A stretch of 64,000 nt of DNA. It comes from CAVPMW01 sp963706515 (GTDB taxonomy: Bacteria > Chloroflexota > Anaerolineae > Anaerolineales > UBA4823). How positions within the stretch are numbered: position 1 is the first letter of the stretch; every line of letters begins with the position of its first letter. A program made the position numbers and the translations under genes. This document shows positions 21,064-30,353 of this stretch, one piece after another. The DNA is taken from assembly GCA_963706515.1 (NCBI GenBank), contig CAVPMW010000008.1, positions 186,001 to 250,000 of the forward strand, in the 5' to 3' direction. The notes under the pieces are model-generated. The model was not told the origin of the DNA. It saw nothing but the letters and a program-made list of their open reading frames with translations, and made no database searches.

Positions 21064-22116
21064 ATGAATCTGAGAGCCAGGCGAGCAACAATCAAGGAAG
21101 TGGCCTCTGCGGCGGGAGTATCGACGCAGACGGTATCGCGAGTGATCAACGAGAGACCCGATGTCTCCCCAGAAACTCGCCGGCGAGTACAGGGCATCAT
21201 CGATCGCATGGGCTACCAGCCCAGTGCACTGGCGCGCAGCTTGATCAGCCAGCGCAGCTACACTCTGGGCGTCGTTACTGCCGGTCTTAAATATATCGGT
21301 CCGTCGCGCACCCTGAGCGGAATTACTTCGGCTGCCGAAGAGGCAGGCTATTCCTTGCTCCTGAAGGAGCTGACCCGTTTTGATGCAAACAATATCACGC
21401 CCATCTTTCAGGCGCTCCTATCCAGCCATGTGGACGGGATTATCTGGGCTGTACCGGAGGTGGGGGATAACCGCATCTGGGTGAAACGGCTGCCGGTCGA
21501 ATTAGAGGTCCCCATCGTCTTTTTGACCATGGAGCCGCAAGAAAATATCTCCGTCGTCTCTATCAACAATTATCTCGGCGGGCGTATGGCAATGTCCCAT
21601 CTGCTCGAGCAGGGATACACGCATATCGCACATATCTCCGGTCCATTGGATTGGTGGGAAGCTCGCCAGCGTATGTCTGCCTGGAAAGATGGCTTGCATG
21701 AGGCGGGCCTTCCGGTAAAGGATAGTTATTGGGTAGAAGGGAACTGGTCGCCAGCCAGCGGCGCGTTAGCTGTCGAGAAGCTCTTTACACAATACCCGGA
21801 GATGGATGCGATTTTTGTGGCAAACGACCAGATGGCATTGAGCGTCATGCAAGCTGCCTGCCAAAATGGATTGCAGATCCCCAAGCAAATCGGTGTCGTC
21901 GGTTTTGATAACATCCCCGAATCGGCTTTCTTCTGGCCGCCATTGACCACGATCCAGATCGATCAGGACAACGTTGGCAGAATTGCGGTTGAAGAGATGA
22001 TCAAGATTATCGAATCGGGTTGGGAAGGACTGGAACCTATTGAGCCAAAGTCCATCATGCTGACGCCGACATTGGTCATCCGGCAAAGTTCATTACGTCT
22101 TAGAGGAGAGGGATAA
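21064..22116 (+). CDS. LacI-family transcriptional regulator
   Basis: A 350-residue LacI-type repressor: helix-turn-helix ATIKEVASAAGVSTQTVSRVIN (split here as ATIKEVASAAGVS and TQTVSRVIN), hinge YQPSALARSL, and a sugar-binding domain ending in PTLVIRQSS. I chose ATG 21064 because family members start a few residues before 'ATIKEVA' and because the promoter and operator-like repeats lie upstream. An in-frame TTG at 20953 has a better ribosome site (agaggaaa) and would add 37 residues encoded partly by the 12-bp repeat (ITGSITGTITGSIT), so that start cannot be excluded. It precedes the YtfQRT-YjfF-like importer and probably controls it. Confidence 0.92.
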   Translation: MNLRARRATIKEVASAAGVSTQTVSRVINERPDVSPETRRRVQGIIDRMGYQPSALARSLISQRSYTLGVVTAGLKYIGPSRTLSGITSAAEEAGYSLLLKELTRFDANNITPIFQALLSSHVDGIIWAVPEVGDNRIWVKRLPVELEVPIVFLTMEPQENISVVSINNYLGGRMAMSHLLEQGYTHIAHISGPLDWWEARQRMSAWKDGLHEAGLPVKDSYWVEGNWSPASGALAVEKLFTQYPEMDAIFVANDQMALSVMQAACQNGLQIPKQIGVVGFDNIPESAFFWPPLTTIQIDQDNVGRIAVEEMIKIIESGWEGLEPIEPKSIMLTPTLVIRQSSLRLRGEG

Positions 22117-22158
22117 AGGAGGTGAATTGGAAAGAGAAAAAAGCAAGTCCGTTCAATA

Positions 22159-22200
22159 GAAGCGCTTGCTCAGTGATTGACGTCTCCAAGCAAGCACTTC
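22159..22200 (+). other. Hairpin in the leader of the sugar-binding protein gene
   Basis: gaagcgcttgct (22159-22170) pairs with agcaagcacttc (22189-22200) with one mismatch and an 18-base loop. It follows a strong ribosome-site-like aaaggaggtg (about 22117) and a possible 10-codon frame beginning at a TTG near 22126. It could be a leader structure or the terminator of the LacI gene, although no T run follows. Confidence 0.4.
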
Positions 22201-22307
22201 CTGGTGTGCGATCAGGCTCCTTCAGATGAGAGCTTGCTCGCCCCGCCGTATTATATCAAATCAGAATTCTCCGTGAGGAGAAACCCATCACATAAGGAGA
22301 GAAACCC

Positions 22308-23337
22308 ATGTACCGCATTAAAACCCTGGCAATACTCGTTATCGTCGCCTCAATGCTCCTGGTGGCATGTTCGCAAGCTGCCACTCAAGCCCCGGCTCAA
22401 CCCGCAGCAACCCAAGCTCCTGCTGCCGGTGCTGCCACATTTGGTGCAGCAAGCTGCGCTCCCAATTGCACCTATAAAGATATGACAATGTGCTTCCCTC
22501 AGCTCGGCGCTGAAAGCGACTGGCGCACTGCCAATACTGCTTCCTTCAAAGAGAAGCCACGAAAGCTTGGCGTCAAATTGGTCTTCTCTGATGCCCAGCA
22601 GAAGCAGGAAAACCAGATTTCTGCCATACGTTCCTGCATCCAGCAGGGTGTGAGTGTCATTGCTCTGCCCCCAGTGGTTGAACCCGGCTGGGATGCTGTT
22701 CTTCAAGAAGCCAAGGATGCCGGTATCCCGGTCATCATTGTCGACCGCTCTGTCTCCGCCGACCCCTCCATGTATGCCTCTCACATTGGTTCCGATATGG
22801 TATTGGAAGGTAAAAGGGCTGGCGAAGAAATGAACAAACTGCTCCCCAATGGCGGCAACATTCTTGAACTCTCCGGCACCACCGGCTCCGGCGCTGCAGT
22901 CGGCCGCGCCAAGGGTTTCCGCGAAACGCTCAATCCGAATATCAAGATTTTGGACTCCCAGACCGGCAACTTCACCCGTGCTGAAGGCAAGCCCGTCATG
23001 GAAGCCTTCCTGAAGAAATACGCAGGACAGATCCAGGGCGTCTTCATCCACAACGATGATATGGCGCATTGGCGCTATCGAAGCCATGAAGGCTGCTGGT
23101 CTGAAACCCGGTGATCTCAAGATCGTTTCCGTCGATGGTACCCGTGGTGGTTTCCAGCTCATGATCGATGGCTGGTTCCAGGCTGATGTCGAATGCAATC
23201 CTCTGCTTGGTCCGCAGGTCGTGGAAATGGCTTTGAAGCTCATGAACGGTCAGCCAGTTGACAAGAACGTTCTCACCAACGAGACTGTCTACTATCCCGA
23301 CAAGGCTGCCGAATTGCTGCCGACCCGCCAGTACTAA
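22308..23337 (+). CDS. ytfQ: Sugar ABC transporter binding lipoprotein, YtfQ (galactofuranose) type, one frameshift
   Basis: ATG 22308 follows aaggagaga. A lipoprotein signal ends at MLLVAC, then an Ala/Pro/Gln linker. The mature part closely follows E. coli YtfQ block by block: GAESDWRTANT, DAQQKQENQISAIRS, PPVVEPGWDAVLQEAKDA, IPVIIVDRS, GTTGSGAAVGRAKGF, GNFTRAEGKPVMEAF and HNDDMA. A one-base shift near 23060 leads into IGAIEAMKAAGLKPGDLKIVSVDG and the end at 23337. About 342 residues, as expected. It binds a sugar outside the membrane for the downstream ATPase and permeases. The E. coli protein prefers galactofuranose; the true ligand here is not certain. The shift is probably a sequence error. 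Confidence 0.88.
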
Positions 23338-23352
23338 ATCATCCAGCTTGCG

Positions 23353-23436
23353 CATGAGTGTTTGGGACACTCATGACAATCCACAAGCTAGATTGAATAT
23401 GATAATGAGAAGCGGCGTCCCAAAACGCCGCTTCTC
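23353..23436 (+). other. Two strong hairpins between the ytfQ-like and ytfR-like genes
   Basis: catgagtgt (23353-23361) pairs with acactcatg (23367-23375), and gagaagcggcgt (23407-23418) pairs perfectly with acgccgcttctc (23425-23436). Neither is followed by T residues, so they are more likely 3'-end protecting structures that leave extra binding-protein mRNA than full terminators. Confidence 0.6.
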
Positions 23437-23471
23437 AACAAAAACAGAATCCATGCAATAGGCAGTATCCA

Positions 23472-24989
23472 ATGACAAATTCAAATGATTTTATCCTGAC
23501 CATGACCGGAATTTCAAAGACATTTCCGGGTGTCAATGCATTGGAAAATGTTGATTTTTCCTTGAAACGAGGTGAGATCCACGCTCTGATCGGCGAAAAT
23601 GGAGCCGGGAAATCCACCCTGATCAAAATCTTGACCGGCGTGGAACACCCTGATTCTGGCACCATCGAATTGGATGGAAAACTTGTTCAGGTCCGATCTC
23701 CCCAGCATTCCCAGGAAATTGGTATCAGCACGGTTTATCAGGAAGTTAACCTGTGTACCAATATTTCTGTCGCCGAAAATATTATGCTTGGATATGAACC
23801 ACATCGTTTTGGCAGTATTGATTGGAAAAAGTTGAATGCCTTTGCCAGACAGGCGCTGAAAAGGTTGGATGTCGATATTGATGTAACCCAACCATTGGGA
23901 AATTATTCGGTTGCCATCCAACAAATGGTGGCAATTGCGCGTTCGCTTGAAATTGCTTCCGCCAAAATCCTCATCCTTGATGAACCCACTTCAAGCCTGG
24001 ATGTCAATGAAGCAAATCAACTCTTTGATGTGATGCGGAAATTAAAAAGCGAAGGCATCGGAATTATTTTTATTACTCATTTTCTCGACCAGGTCTATCA
24101 GGTATCCGACCGGATCACAGTATTGCGCAATGGAAAGCTGGTTGGCACCTATGATACGGCTTCTTTGCCACGCATTGAGTTGATTGCCAAGATGCTGGGA
24201 CGCAGCATAACCGATCTGGACGAGGTGTCAAAAGCCAAATTTACCGGAGAACAAAAGGGAAGTAAAAATCGTGTGCTCGAAGCAAAGGGACTGGGGCGCG
24301 CAGGTTCTCTTGAACCAATTGATATGGAACTCTTTGCTAACGAAGTGGTCGGAATTGCTGGCTTATTAGGTTCCGGGCGTACTGAAATGGCCAACTTAAT
24401 TTTTGGTATTGATACGCCTGATACCGGTACCCTCACGTTGAATGACAAGAAGGTCAATCATTTTTCACCTTTGGAATCCCTTAAAAATGGGATTGCCTTA
24501 TGCCCTGAAGACCGTAAAGCAGAAGGGGTTGTGGGCGATTTAACAATTCGCGAAAATATCATCCTGGCTTTGCAGGCTCGCTATGGATGGTTCAAATTTC
24601 TGAACACCCAGAAACAATATGAAATCGCCGAAAAATATATCCAACTTTTGGGGATCAGCACCCCTTCCCCGGATCAATTGGTTAAAAATCTGAGCGGCGG
24701 AAACCAGCAAAAGGTTATCCTGGCGCGCTGGCTTGCCACAGACCCACAGGTTTTGATTCTGGATGAACCCACTCGCGGTATCGATGTGGGAGCCAAGGCG
24801 GAAATTCAAAAACTGGTGCTGGACCTGGCCGAAGAAGGCAAATCGTGTGTGTTCATTTCATCCGAGTTGGAAGAAGTGTTACGCACCAGCCATCGCATTA
24901 TTGTGATGCGAGACCATAAGAAAGCTGCTGAATACCCCGGCGATGTGGATGATCAAACGATTATTCAAACAATGGCAGGCAATTTATGA
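23472..24989 (+). CDS. ytfR: Sugar ABC transporter ATPase, YtfR/RbsA type (two nucleotide-binding domains)
   Basis: An intact 505-residue double ATPase. Domain 1 has Walker A GENGAGKSTL, and Walker B ILILDEPTSSLD. Domain 2 keeps the degenerate Walker A of this family (GLLGSGRTEMANLIFG), the signature LSGGNQQKVILARWL and Walker B VLILDEPTRGID. The first signature motif is weak (NYSVAIQQMVAIARSL), also usual in RbsA-type proteins. It drives the YtfT- and YjfF-like permeases that follow; its last codons overlap the next start (ATG 24986). Confidence 0.93.
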   Translation: MTNSNDFILTMTGISKTFPGVNALENVDFSLKRGEIHALIGENGAGKSTLIKILTGVEHPDSGTIELDGKLVQVRSPQHSQEIGISTVYQEVNLCTNISVAENIMLGYEPHRFGSIDWKKLNAFARQALKRLDVDIDVTQPLGNYSVAIQQMVAIARSLEIASAKILILDEPTSSLDVNEANQLFDVMRKLKSEGIGIIFITHFLDQVYQVSDRITVLRNGKLVGTYDTASLPRIELIAKMLGRSITDLDEVSKAKFTGEQKGSKNRVLEAKGLGRAGSLEPIDMELFANEVVGIAGLLGSGRTEMANLIFGIDTPDTGTLTLNDKKVNHFSPLESLKNGIALCPEDRKAEGVVGDLTIRENIILALQARYGWFKFLNTQKQYEIAEKYIQLLGISTPSPDQLVKNLSGGNQQKVILARWLATDPQVLILDEPTRGIDVGAKAEIQKLVLDLAEEGKSCVFISSELEEVLRTSHRIIVMRDHKKAAEYPGDVDDQTIIQTMAGNL

Positions 24990-26083
24990 ATAAACAACAT
25001 TCCCTTACTCAAACGTATTCGTGAGAACCGCCTATTCTGGCCCCTCGTTGCGCTGGCTTTGATTCTCATTGCTGATGCTATTTTCGCCCCCGGATTCTTC
25101 AAAATCGGGATATTGGATGGTCATCTATACGGGAACCTGATTGACGTTTTTAACAATTCTGCTCCCTTGATGCTGGTGGCGCTCGGAATGACCCTGGTGA
25201 TTGCAACCGGAGGCGTTGATCTTTCGGTTGGCGCCGTGATCGCCATTTCAGCTGCCATGGGCGCCGTATTGATTAATCCTGCCCTGGGCAATAAACTGAT
25301 TATCAAATGATATTCTGACGAAAGATGCCACGAATACCCCTTTGTGGTTAATCGTTCTTGCTGACCTTGGCAGCAGGCACCCTGTGCGGTTTGTGGAATG
25401 GGATGCTGGTTTCAAGGGCAAAAATCCAACCCATGGTGGCAACCCTGATCCTGATGGTGGCTGGTCGTGGAATTGCCCAACTGATCACAAATGGTCAAAT
25501 TATGACCATTTATTACACTCCTTATTTCTATTTTGGAAATGGGTTTATTTTGGGGCTACCTGTTTCAATTTATATTGTAGCGGTTGTATTTCTATTCGCC
25601 TGGGTCCTGGTTCGTAAAACCTCGATTGGCCTGTTCATCGAATCGGTGGGGATCAATGCAAAAGCCACTTATTACAGCGGCATTAGCGAAAAGAATATCA
25701 AATTATTTGTTTATATCTTTTGCGGCTTTTGCGCTGCCATCGCCGGCCTGATCCTCAGTTCCTATGTCCATAGTGCTGACGGCAATAACAATGGCCTCAA
25801 TTATGAACTGGATGCAATCCTTGCGGTTGTCATCGGTGGCACTCTGATGACAGGCGGGCGATTTTCCTTGTTCGCCAGTATGATTGGTGCGCTGATCATT
25901 TGGACCTTCACGATCACCATGTATACCTTTGGCGTACCGGCGAATGCCTTATTGGCTGGCAGGGCTGTGCTGGTCCTGGTGGTGATTCTGCTTTATTCTG
26001 ATTACTCCCGTCGTTTATTGAATAGAATTTTTCGATCGGAGAGGGTCTCAACATGGCGCAACGAATTAAGCGTTTCTTGCTAA
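24986..26083 (+). CDS. ytfT: Sugar ABC transporter permease, YtfT type, frameshifted
   Basis: The start at 24986 overlaps the ATPase stop. The frame shifts near 25010 into RENRLFWPLVALALILIADA and near 25340 into CGLWNGMLVSRAKIQPMVATL. Family motifs: ALGMTLVIATGGVDLSVGAVIAISAA, GISEKNIKLFVYIFCGFCAA and LDAILAVVIGGTLMTGGRF. About 365 residues with 8-10 membrane segments. The last 20 residues (SERVSTWRNELSVSC) look off-frame, so a further shift near 26040 is possible. With the YjfF-like permease it forms a heterodimeric channel. As the breaks match a good homologue in all pieces, sequence error is likely. Confidence 0.85.
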
Positions 26084-27016
26084 ATAATGGCTCCCCTGCT
26101 GACCACCATAACGATATTTATCCTGGTCTACTTTATGGGAGGCCAGTTGTATCCTGCCATGCAAAAACCACAGGTGTTTTTTAACCTGTTTATCAACACA
26201 GCCAGCCTGTTGATTGTTTCCATTGGAATGACTTTTGTGATCCTTACCAAAGGAATTGATCTTTCTGTGGCAGGCATGATTGCCCTGACCTCTGCCGCCT
26301 CAGCCGCTCTGCTGGCAAAGGGTGCAAGCCCTGTGATCGTGATGCCATTAATGTTATTGATGGGTATTGCATTTGGGTTTACCCTGGGCTGTATTATCCA
26401 CTTCTTGAAAGTGGAACCTTTTATTGTGACCTTGATGGGCCTCTTTTTCGCACGTGGTATGGCTTATATCATCACCCTTGAAGCTTTACCCATTCAGAAC
26501 CCAACCTATCGTTTTCTGGCATTGACGAAAGTGCATATTCCCTTCTTTGCCAAAGAATATGTGTATATTCCTTCTCTGATCGGCCCGTTGTTGTTATTGG
26601 TGGTAATTTATCTGTCCTTCTTCACCCGCTTTGGTCGCACCGTCTATGCCATTGGTAATAATGAACAATCTGCCAGGTTGATGGGTTTGCCGGTCGGGCG
26701 CACAAAAATCATCGTGTATGCCTTCAGCGGCTTTTGTTCCGCCCTGGCAGGGATTGTGTGGAGTATTTCATTACTTTCAGGTTATGGAGGCTATGCTCCG
26801 GGAATGGAACTGGATGCCATTGCCTCGGTGGTGATCGGTGGTACGCTGTTGACCGGCGGTGTGGGAAATGTAATTGGTACCCTGTTTGGGGTCTTGATCA
26901 ACGGCACCATCGTCTCCATCCTGCAGTTCAACGGCACCTTGAGTTCATGGTGGACTCGCATCGGTGTGGGTGTGCTCACCTTGATTTTTATCGGAATTCA
27001 AGCCTGTTCTATATGA
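26053..27016 (+). CDS. yjfF: Sugar ABC transporter permease, YjfF type, frameshifted at the 5' end
   Basis: ATG 26053 begins MAQRIKRFLLNN and a shift near 26085 joins APLLTTITIFILVYFMGG. From there the frame is open: IGMTFVILTKGIDLSVAGMIALTSA, KVEPFIVTLMGLFFARGMAYI, GRTVYAIGNNEQSARLMGLP and LDAIASVVIGGTLLTGGVGNVIGTLFGV all match E. coli YjfF. The stop at 27016 follows FIGIQACSI; one base lost there would instead give SLFYMRKKRI ending at 27033, closer to the usual tail. About 320 residues. Last gene of the importer. Confidence 0.87.
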
Positions 27017-27110
27017 GAAAAAAACGTATCTGAGAATAAATACCGATCACTCTTTATCATTATTAGTTTGTGAAGTGTGATATATAAGTGAGCTGGGTTC
27101 GTGAATTATT

Positions 27111-27220
27111 CTGTGATTGGCGGAAAGGATTATTACGGAGTAAGTCCCTAAGTCGGCCAATCACGGAGAGCAAACCGCAAATAAACTACCCTTTGATCTT
27201 AAGGTACATATTGCGGTTTG
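27111..27220 (+). other. Leader with two consecutive stem-loops before the isomerase gene
   Basis: ctgtgattggc (27111-27121) pairs with gccaatcacgg (27156-27166), and caaaccgcaa (27171-27180) pairs perfectly with ttgcggtttg (27211-27220). Loops are about 34 and 30 bases. The pair lies in the 240-base gap between the permease and the isomerase. It could be a terminator-antiterminator leader, an operator pair or an unknown RNA element. Confidence 0.4.
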
Positions 27221-27271
27221 TCTAATTACTACAAGACGTTGCTGTAATCATCGAGATTTGTGGAGGTCATG

Positions 27272-28717
27272 ATGAAAAATGAGCTAAACCCGGTTACGCT
27301 GGGTGTAATCGTAGGCAATCGCGGGTTTTTCCCCGCTCATCTGTGCGATAGCGGACGCAAGACGATTCTCGCTGTTTTGGAACAGGAAGGTATCCACTCG
27401 ATTTGTTTGACGCCGGAAGATACCAAGTATGGTGCCGTCTTCAGCACTGAAGATTCACAGAAATGCGCAGATCTGTTCAAGGCGCACCGGGATGAGATCG
27501 CTGGCATCCTGGTCACTTTGCCCAATTTCGGTGAGGAGACTGCAATTGCCAACGCACTGCGCTGGGCGGGTCTGGATGTGCCGGTCCTGATCCACGCCTT
27601 TCCGGATGAGGTCGCCAAGATGACTTCCACCGACCGGCGCAACTCGTTCTGCGGAAAAATGTCGTGCTGCAACAACCTGACCCAATATGGGATTAAGTAT
27701 TCCCTGACCTCGCTCCATACTGTGGATCCCGAAAGCGACAGTTTTCGGACAGATCTGCGCAACTTTGCCAGCACATGCCGGGTAGTGCAGGGACTGAAAT
27801 CCGTCCGCCTGGGAGCGATTGGAGCTCGCCCGGCTGCATTCAAGACCGTGCGTTACAGCGAAAAAATCCTGGAGCGTACCGGTATTTCAGTTGAAACTAT
27901 CGATCTCTCCGAAGTATTCGGGCGCGCCGTGAAGCTCCAGGATGGCGACACCCAGGTCAAGGCGAAGCTGGATGAAATCCGAGCTTACGTTCCTACAAAC
28001 AGTATTCCCCCCGGGGCGCTGATGAAAATGGCCAAGCTGGGGCTCGTCATCGATAATTGGATGGGCGAAAACCGTCTCTCAGCCACTGCTCTGCAGTGCT
28101 GGACTGCCATGGAGGAATTCTATGGGGTGGTGCCGTGTACCTTGATGAGCATCATGAGCAATGATTTGATGCCCTCCGCCTGTGAAACCGACATCGCTGG
28201 ACTGGTAGGGATGTATGCGCTGGTCCTGGCAAGCGGTAAACCGAGCGCCATCGTCGATTGGAATAACAATTACGGCGAGGATCCGGATAAAGCGGTAATT
28301 TTCCACTGCTCGAACCTGCCGAAGGATATCTTCGTGGACGAGACGATATCCGTTGACGATATCCCCACCATGGATTACCAGGCGATTATCGCGGGGACGG
28401 TCGGAAAGGAAAATACGTTTGGGACGATCGTCGGGCGGGTGCGGGCGACCCCGTTCACGTTCTGCCGGGTTTCCACAGATGATTTCAAGGGCAATGTGCA
28501 GGTTTACCTGGGTCAAGGCGAGCTGACGGACGACCCTCTCAAGACCTTTGGTGGCTATGGAGTGGTTAAAATCCCTAACCTGCAGAGCTTATTGTCCTAC
28601 ATCTGTGAGAATGGCTTCGAGCACCACGTGGCGGTCAATCTATCCCAAACAGCAATGGCAGTAAAGGAAGCCATGGGCAAGTACCTGGGTTGGGATGTGT
28701 ATTACCATAAAGGGTAG
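27272..28717 (+). CDS. L-fucose/L-arabinose isomerase family protein
   Basis: ATG 27272 is the best start: ggagg ends 5 bases before it. The 481-residue protein has the two-part FucI/AraA-like architecture: an N-terminal alpha/beta part (TLGVIVGNRGFFPAHLC, GILVTLPNFGEE) and a C-terminal catalytic part. Likely metal ligands are the Glu in PSACETDIAG (about residue 310) and the Asp in SAIVDWNNNY (about 334), spaced as in FucI, with a His near the C-terminal FEHHVAVN. It should interconvert an aldose and ketose in the cytoplasm. Following a sugar importer, it probably starts breakdown of the imported sugar. Shorter than E. coli FucI (591), like many uncharacterised relatives; substrate unknown. 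Confidence 0.85.
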   Translation: MKNELNPVTLGVIVGNRGFFPAHLCDSGRKTILAVLEQEGIHSICLTPEDTKYGAVFSTEDSQKCADLFKAHRDEIAGILVTLPNFGEETAIANALRWAGLDVPVLIHAFPDEVAKMTSTDRRNSFCGKMSCCNNLTQYGIKYSLTSLHTVDPESDSFRTDLRNFASTCRVVQGLKSVRLGAIGARPAAFKTVRYSEKILERTGISVETIDLSEVFGRAVKLQDGDTQVKAKLDEIRAYVPTNSIPPGALMKMAKLGLVIDNWMGENRLSATALQCWTAMEEFYGVVPCTLMSIMSNDLMPSACETDIAGLVGMYALVLASGKPSAIVDWNNNYGEDPDKAVIFHCSNLPKDIFVDETISVDDIPTMDYQAIIAGTVGKENTFGTIVGRVRATPFTFCRVSTDDFKGNVQVYLGQGELTDDPLKTFGGYGVVKIPNLQSLLSYICENGFEHHVAVNLSQTAMAVKEAMGKYLGWDVYYHKG

Positions 28718-28731
28718 ACAAGAAGAAATCG

Positions 28732-28780
28732 AAAAATGGGATGATAGCAGGTGTAAGCGCCGGCTATCATCCCATTTTTT
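28732..28780. terminator. Strong bidirectional terminator
   Basis: aaaatgggatgatagc (from 28733) pairs with gctatcatcccatttt (28763-28778) over a 14-base loop, with A residues before and T residues after, so it works in both directions. It separates the isomerase gene from the convergent beta-lactamase-like gene. Confidence 0.92.
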
Positions 28781-28792
28781 GTTAGTCTCTGC

Positions 28793-30286
28793 TTAGCCGC
28801 TGGTCTGCGGGAGGTTGAAGAAGTTATACACCGCAGTTGACAGGTCGGCGATCAGGTTCGATGCCGGCTCCCAGATCAGCTGCTGCGGATCGTGTAAGAA
28901 GACGACCAGCACGTAATTGCCCCCCGGCGAGTAGATGATCCCGGCATCGCCGATCGTGTTGATAATTCCATTGGTGGAGACCCAGCCGTGTTTATGAGCG
29001 ATCCGGGTGCCATCCGGGATTCCAGCATTGAGCAACGAAGGAAGCTTGTTATTCACCAGTAAATTGATCATCTGCTCGCATTTTGCAGGATTCAGATCGT
29101 CGGGAAAGACTGCGAGCAATGTCCCGCCGCCATTTTGGGCGCACTGGTAGATATCTGCCAGGAGCATGCCGATGTCGGAAGGGGTGGTCTGACTGTAAGG
29201 ATCGGGGTCGGTATTGATGTCCGTCCTCAAGTTGGCGGGCGTCTTGACCACCGCCATCAGCGGCGAGCCGAGCGAGAATTTGCCTGCCAGGAAGGTATCT
29301 TGCAGCCCAAGTGCCTTCATATTCTCACTGACTACCAGAGGGCCGCGAGAATTGTCGATCACCCGGTCCATCAGCCAATCGGCTGCCTCGTTCCCTGAGA
29401 AATCGACCATATCCGTGAGCAGCTTCTGGGTTTCCGTATCGCTGTCGTCTGCGATTTTGCGTAAGGCAGAAATCATGATCGGAATTTTAATAATTGACGA
29501 GGCTGTAAAGGCGATATCTGGATTGACCGGGACATCTTTCCCGTCTTGATAGGCGAAATGCAGCTCCTGGGCAGTCTGCAGGTCGAGCAGGTAAATTCCA
29601 GCCAGGCCTTTAAAACCGGCCAGCTGCATGGTCTGTTTCAGGAGTGTCTCCAGGTTCTGCAAGGGAGGCCGGGAGGGGTCGGAGCGCTTCAAAGGCAGGA
29701 CAACCTCGCGTTGGTCTAACGAGCGCAAAGCTTTTTCCACCAGAACAACCGAGCCATCTTCATCGAGAGCGGAACCCTCCTTGCCTGGCTGGAAGCTGAC
29801 CGAGCCAACAAGCGGCAGCGCTGCCTGGGGTGGGGTGTCGTAGCGTTGGGCGATATCGGCAAGAAATGTGCGCAGGCGCTGCTCAGAATAAGTGGAACGC
29901 AGGGGAATTGGAGTGGGAGTAACACTGCGCCCCCACAGGAAATCCCAAAATTCTTGCCAGAAGATCTCACGGGTTCGCTCGAGATCGGCCGCAGCCAGCA
30001 TGCTTTCTACGTCGATCTGAAAGTCCACCACCGAAGGGTTCAGGTGGATGACCGTATCATTATAATGAAGGACAATAGGCGAAGCGTACGCCTCAAGGAG
30101 GCGCTCTGCCGCTTTAGGTCGATCCAGCCCATCGACCGGCACGCCGGCGACTTTCATTCCGTCAGGAAAATTCGCCCGCACCCTGCTGAAACGCACCAGC
30201 TGCATCACGGTAAATACCAGGGTCAGGAGGAGTATCCCCAGTGAGAGGATACGGAAAGCTGAAAGAGGTGTTCCTGTATTGCGCAA
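28793..30286 (-). CDS. Membrane-anchored class A beta-lactamase-like serine hydrolase
   Basis: 497 residues from a TTG start at 30286 preceded by agggag. An N-terminal membrane helix (FRILSLGILLLTLVFTVMQL) is followed by an extracellular part that resembles the peptidoglycan-binding-like domain of YoaR/VanW proteins (VPVDGLDRPKAAERLLEAYA, about 45-130). The C-terminal 260 residues are a class A beta-lactamase/transpeptidase fold: SxxK as SSIIK (catalytic Ser about residue 274), SxN as SGN in DFSGNEAADWLMD, and the KTG-like KHGW before the last strand (NYVLVVFLHDP). No Glu166-like Omega-loop can be assigned with confidence, so it may act on cell-wall peptides rather than destroy antibiotics. 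It lies downstream of the TPR/protease unit behind a terminator. Confidence 0.85.
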   Translation of the reverse strand: MRNTGTPLSAFRILSLGILLLTLVFTVMQLVRFSRVRANFPDGMKVAGVPVDGLDRPKAAERLLEAYASPIVLHYNDTVIHLNPSVVDFQIDVESMLAAADLERTREIFWQEFWDFLWGRSVTPTPIPLRSTYSEQRLRTFLADIAQRYDTPPQAALPLVGSVSFQPGKEGSALDEDGSVVLVEKALRSLDQREVVLPLKRSDPSRPPLQNLETLLKQTMQLAGFKGLAGIYLLDLQTAQELHFAYQDGKDVPVNPDIAFTASSIIKIPIMISALRKIADDSDTETQKLLTDMVDFSGNEAADWLMDRVIDNSRGPLVVSENMKALGLQDTFLAGKFSLGSPLMAVVKTPANLRTDINTDPDPYSQTTPSDIGMLLADIYQCAQNGGGTLLAVFPDDLNPAKCEQMINLLVNNKLPSLLNAGIPDGTRIAHKHGWVSTNGIINTIGDAGIIYSPGGNYVLVVFLHDPQQLIWEPASNLIADLSTAVYNFFNLPQTSG

Positions 30287-30327
30287 AAAAACTCCCTGGA
30301 CAGAGGCTGTGGCTGACCTGTCCAGGG
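30284..30327 (-). terminator. Rho-independent terminator after the TPR/protease unit, overlapping the next ribosome site
   Basis: On the - strand ccctggaca pairs with tgtccaggg (complements of 30319-30327 and 30294-30302) and is followed by AG and seven T residues (complement of 30285-30291). The 3' arm carries the agggag that serves as ribosome site for the TTG start at 30286, so the same bases either terminate or, if read through, hide the start. Confidence 0.75.
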
Positions 30328-30353
30328 CGCTATGATACCACGATTTGATGAGA

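Noticed and set aside
22350..23243. 297-residue - strand frame opposite the sugar-binding protein gene
   Set aside because: The + strand matches YtfQ closely; the reverse translation has no motif.
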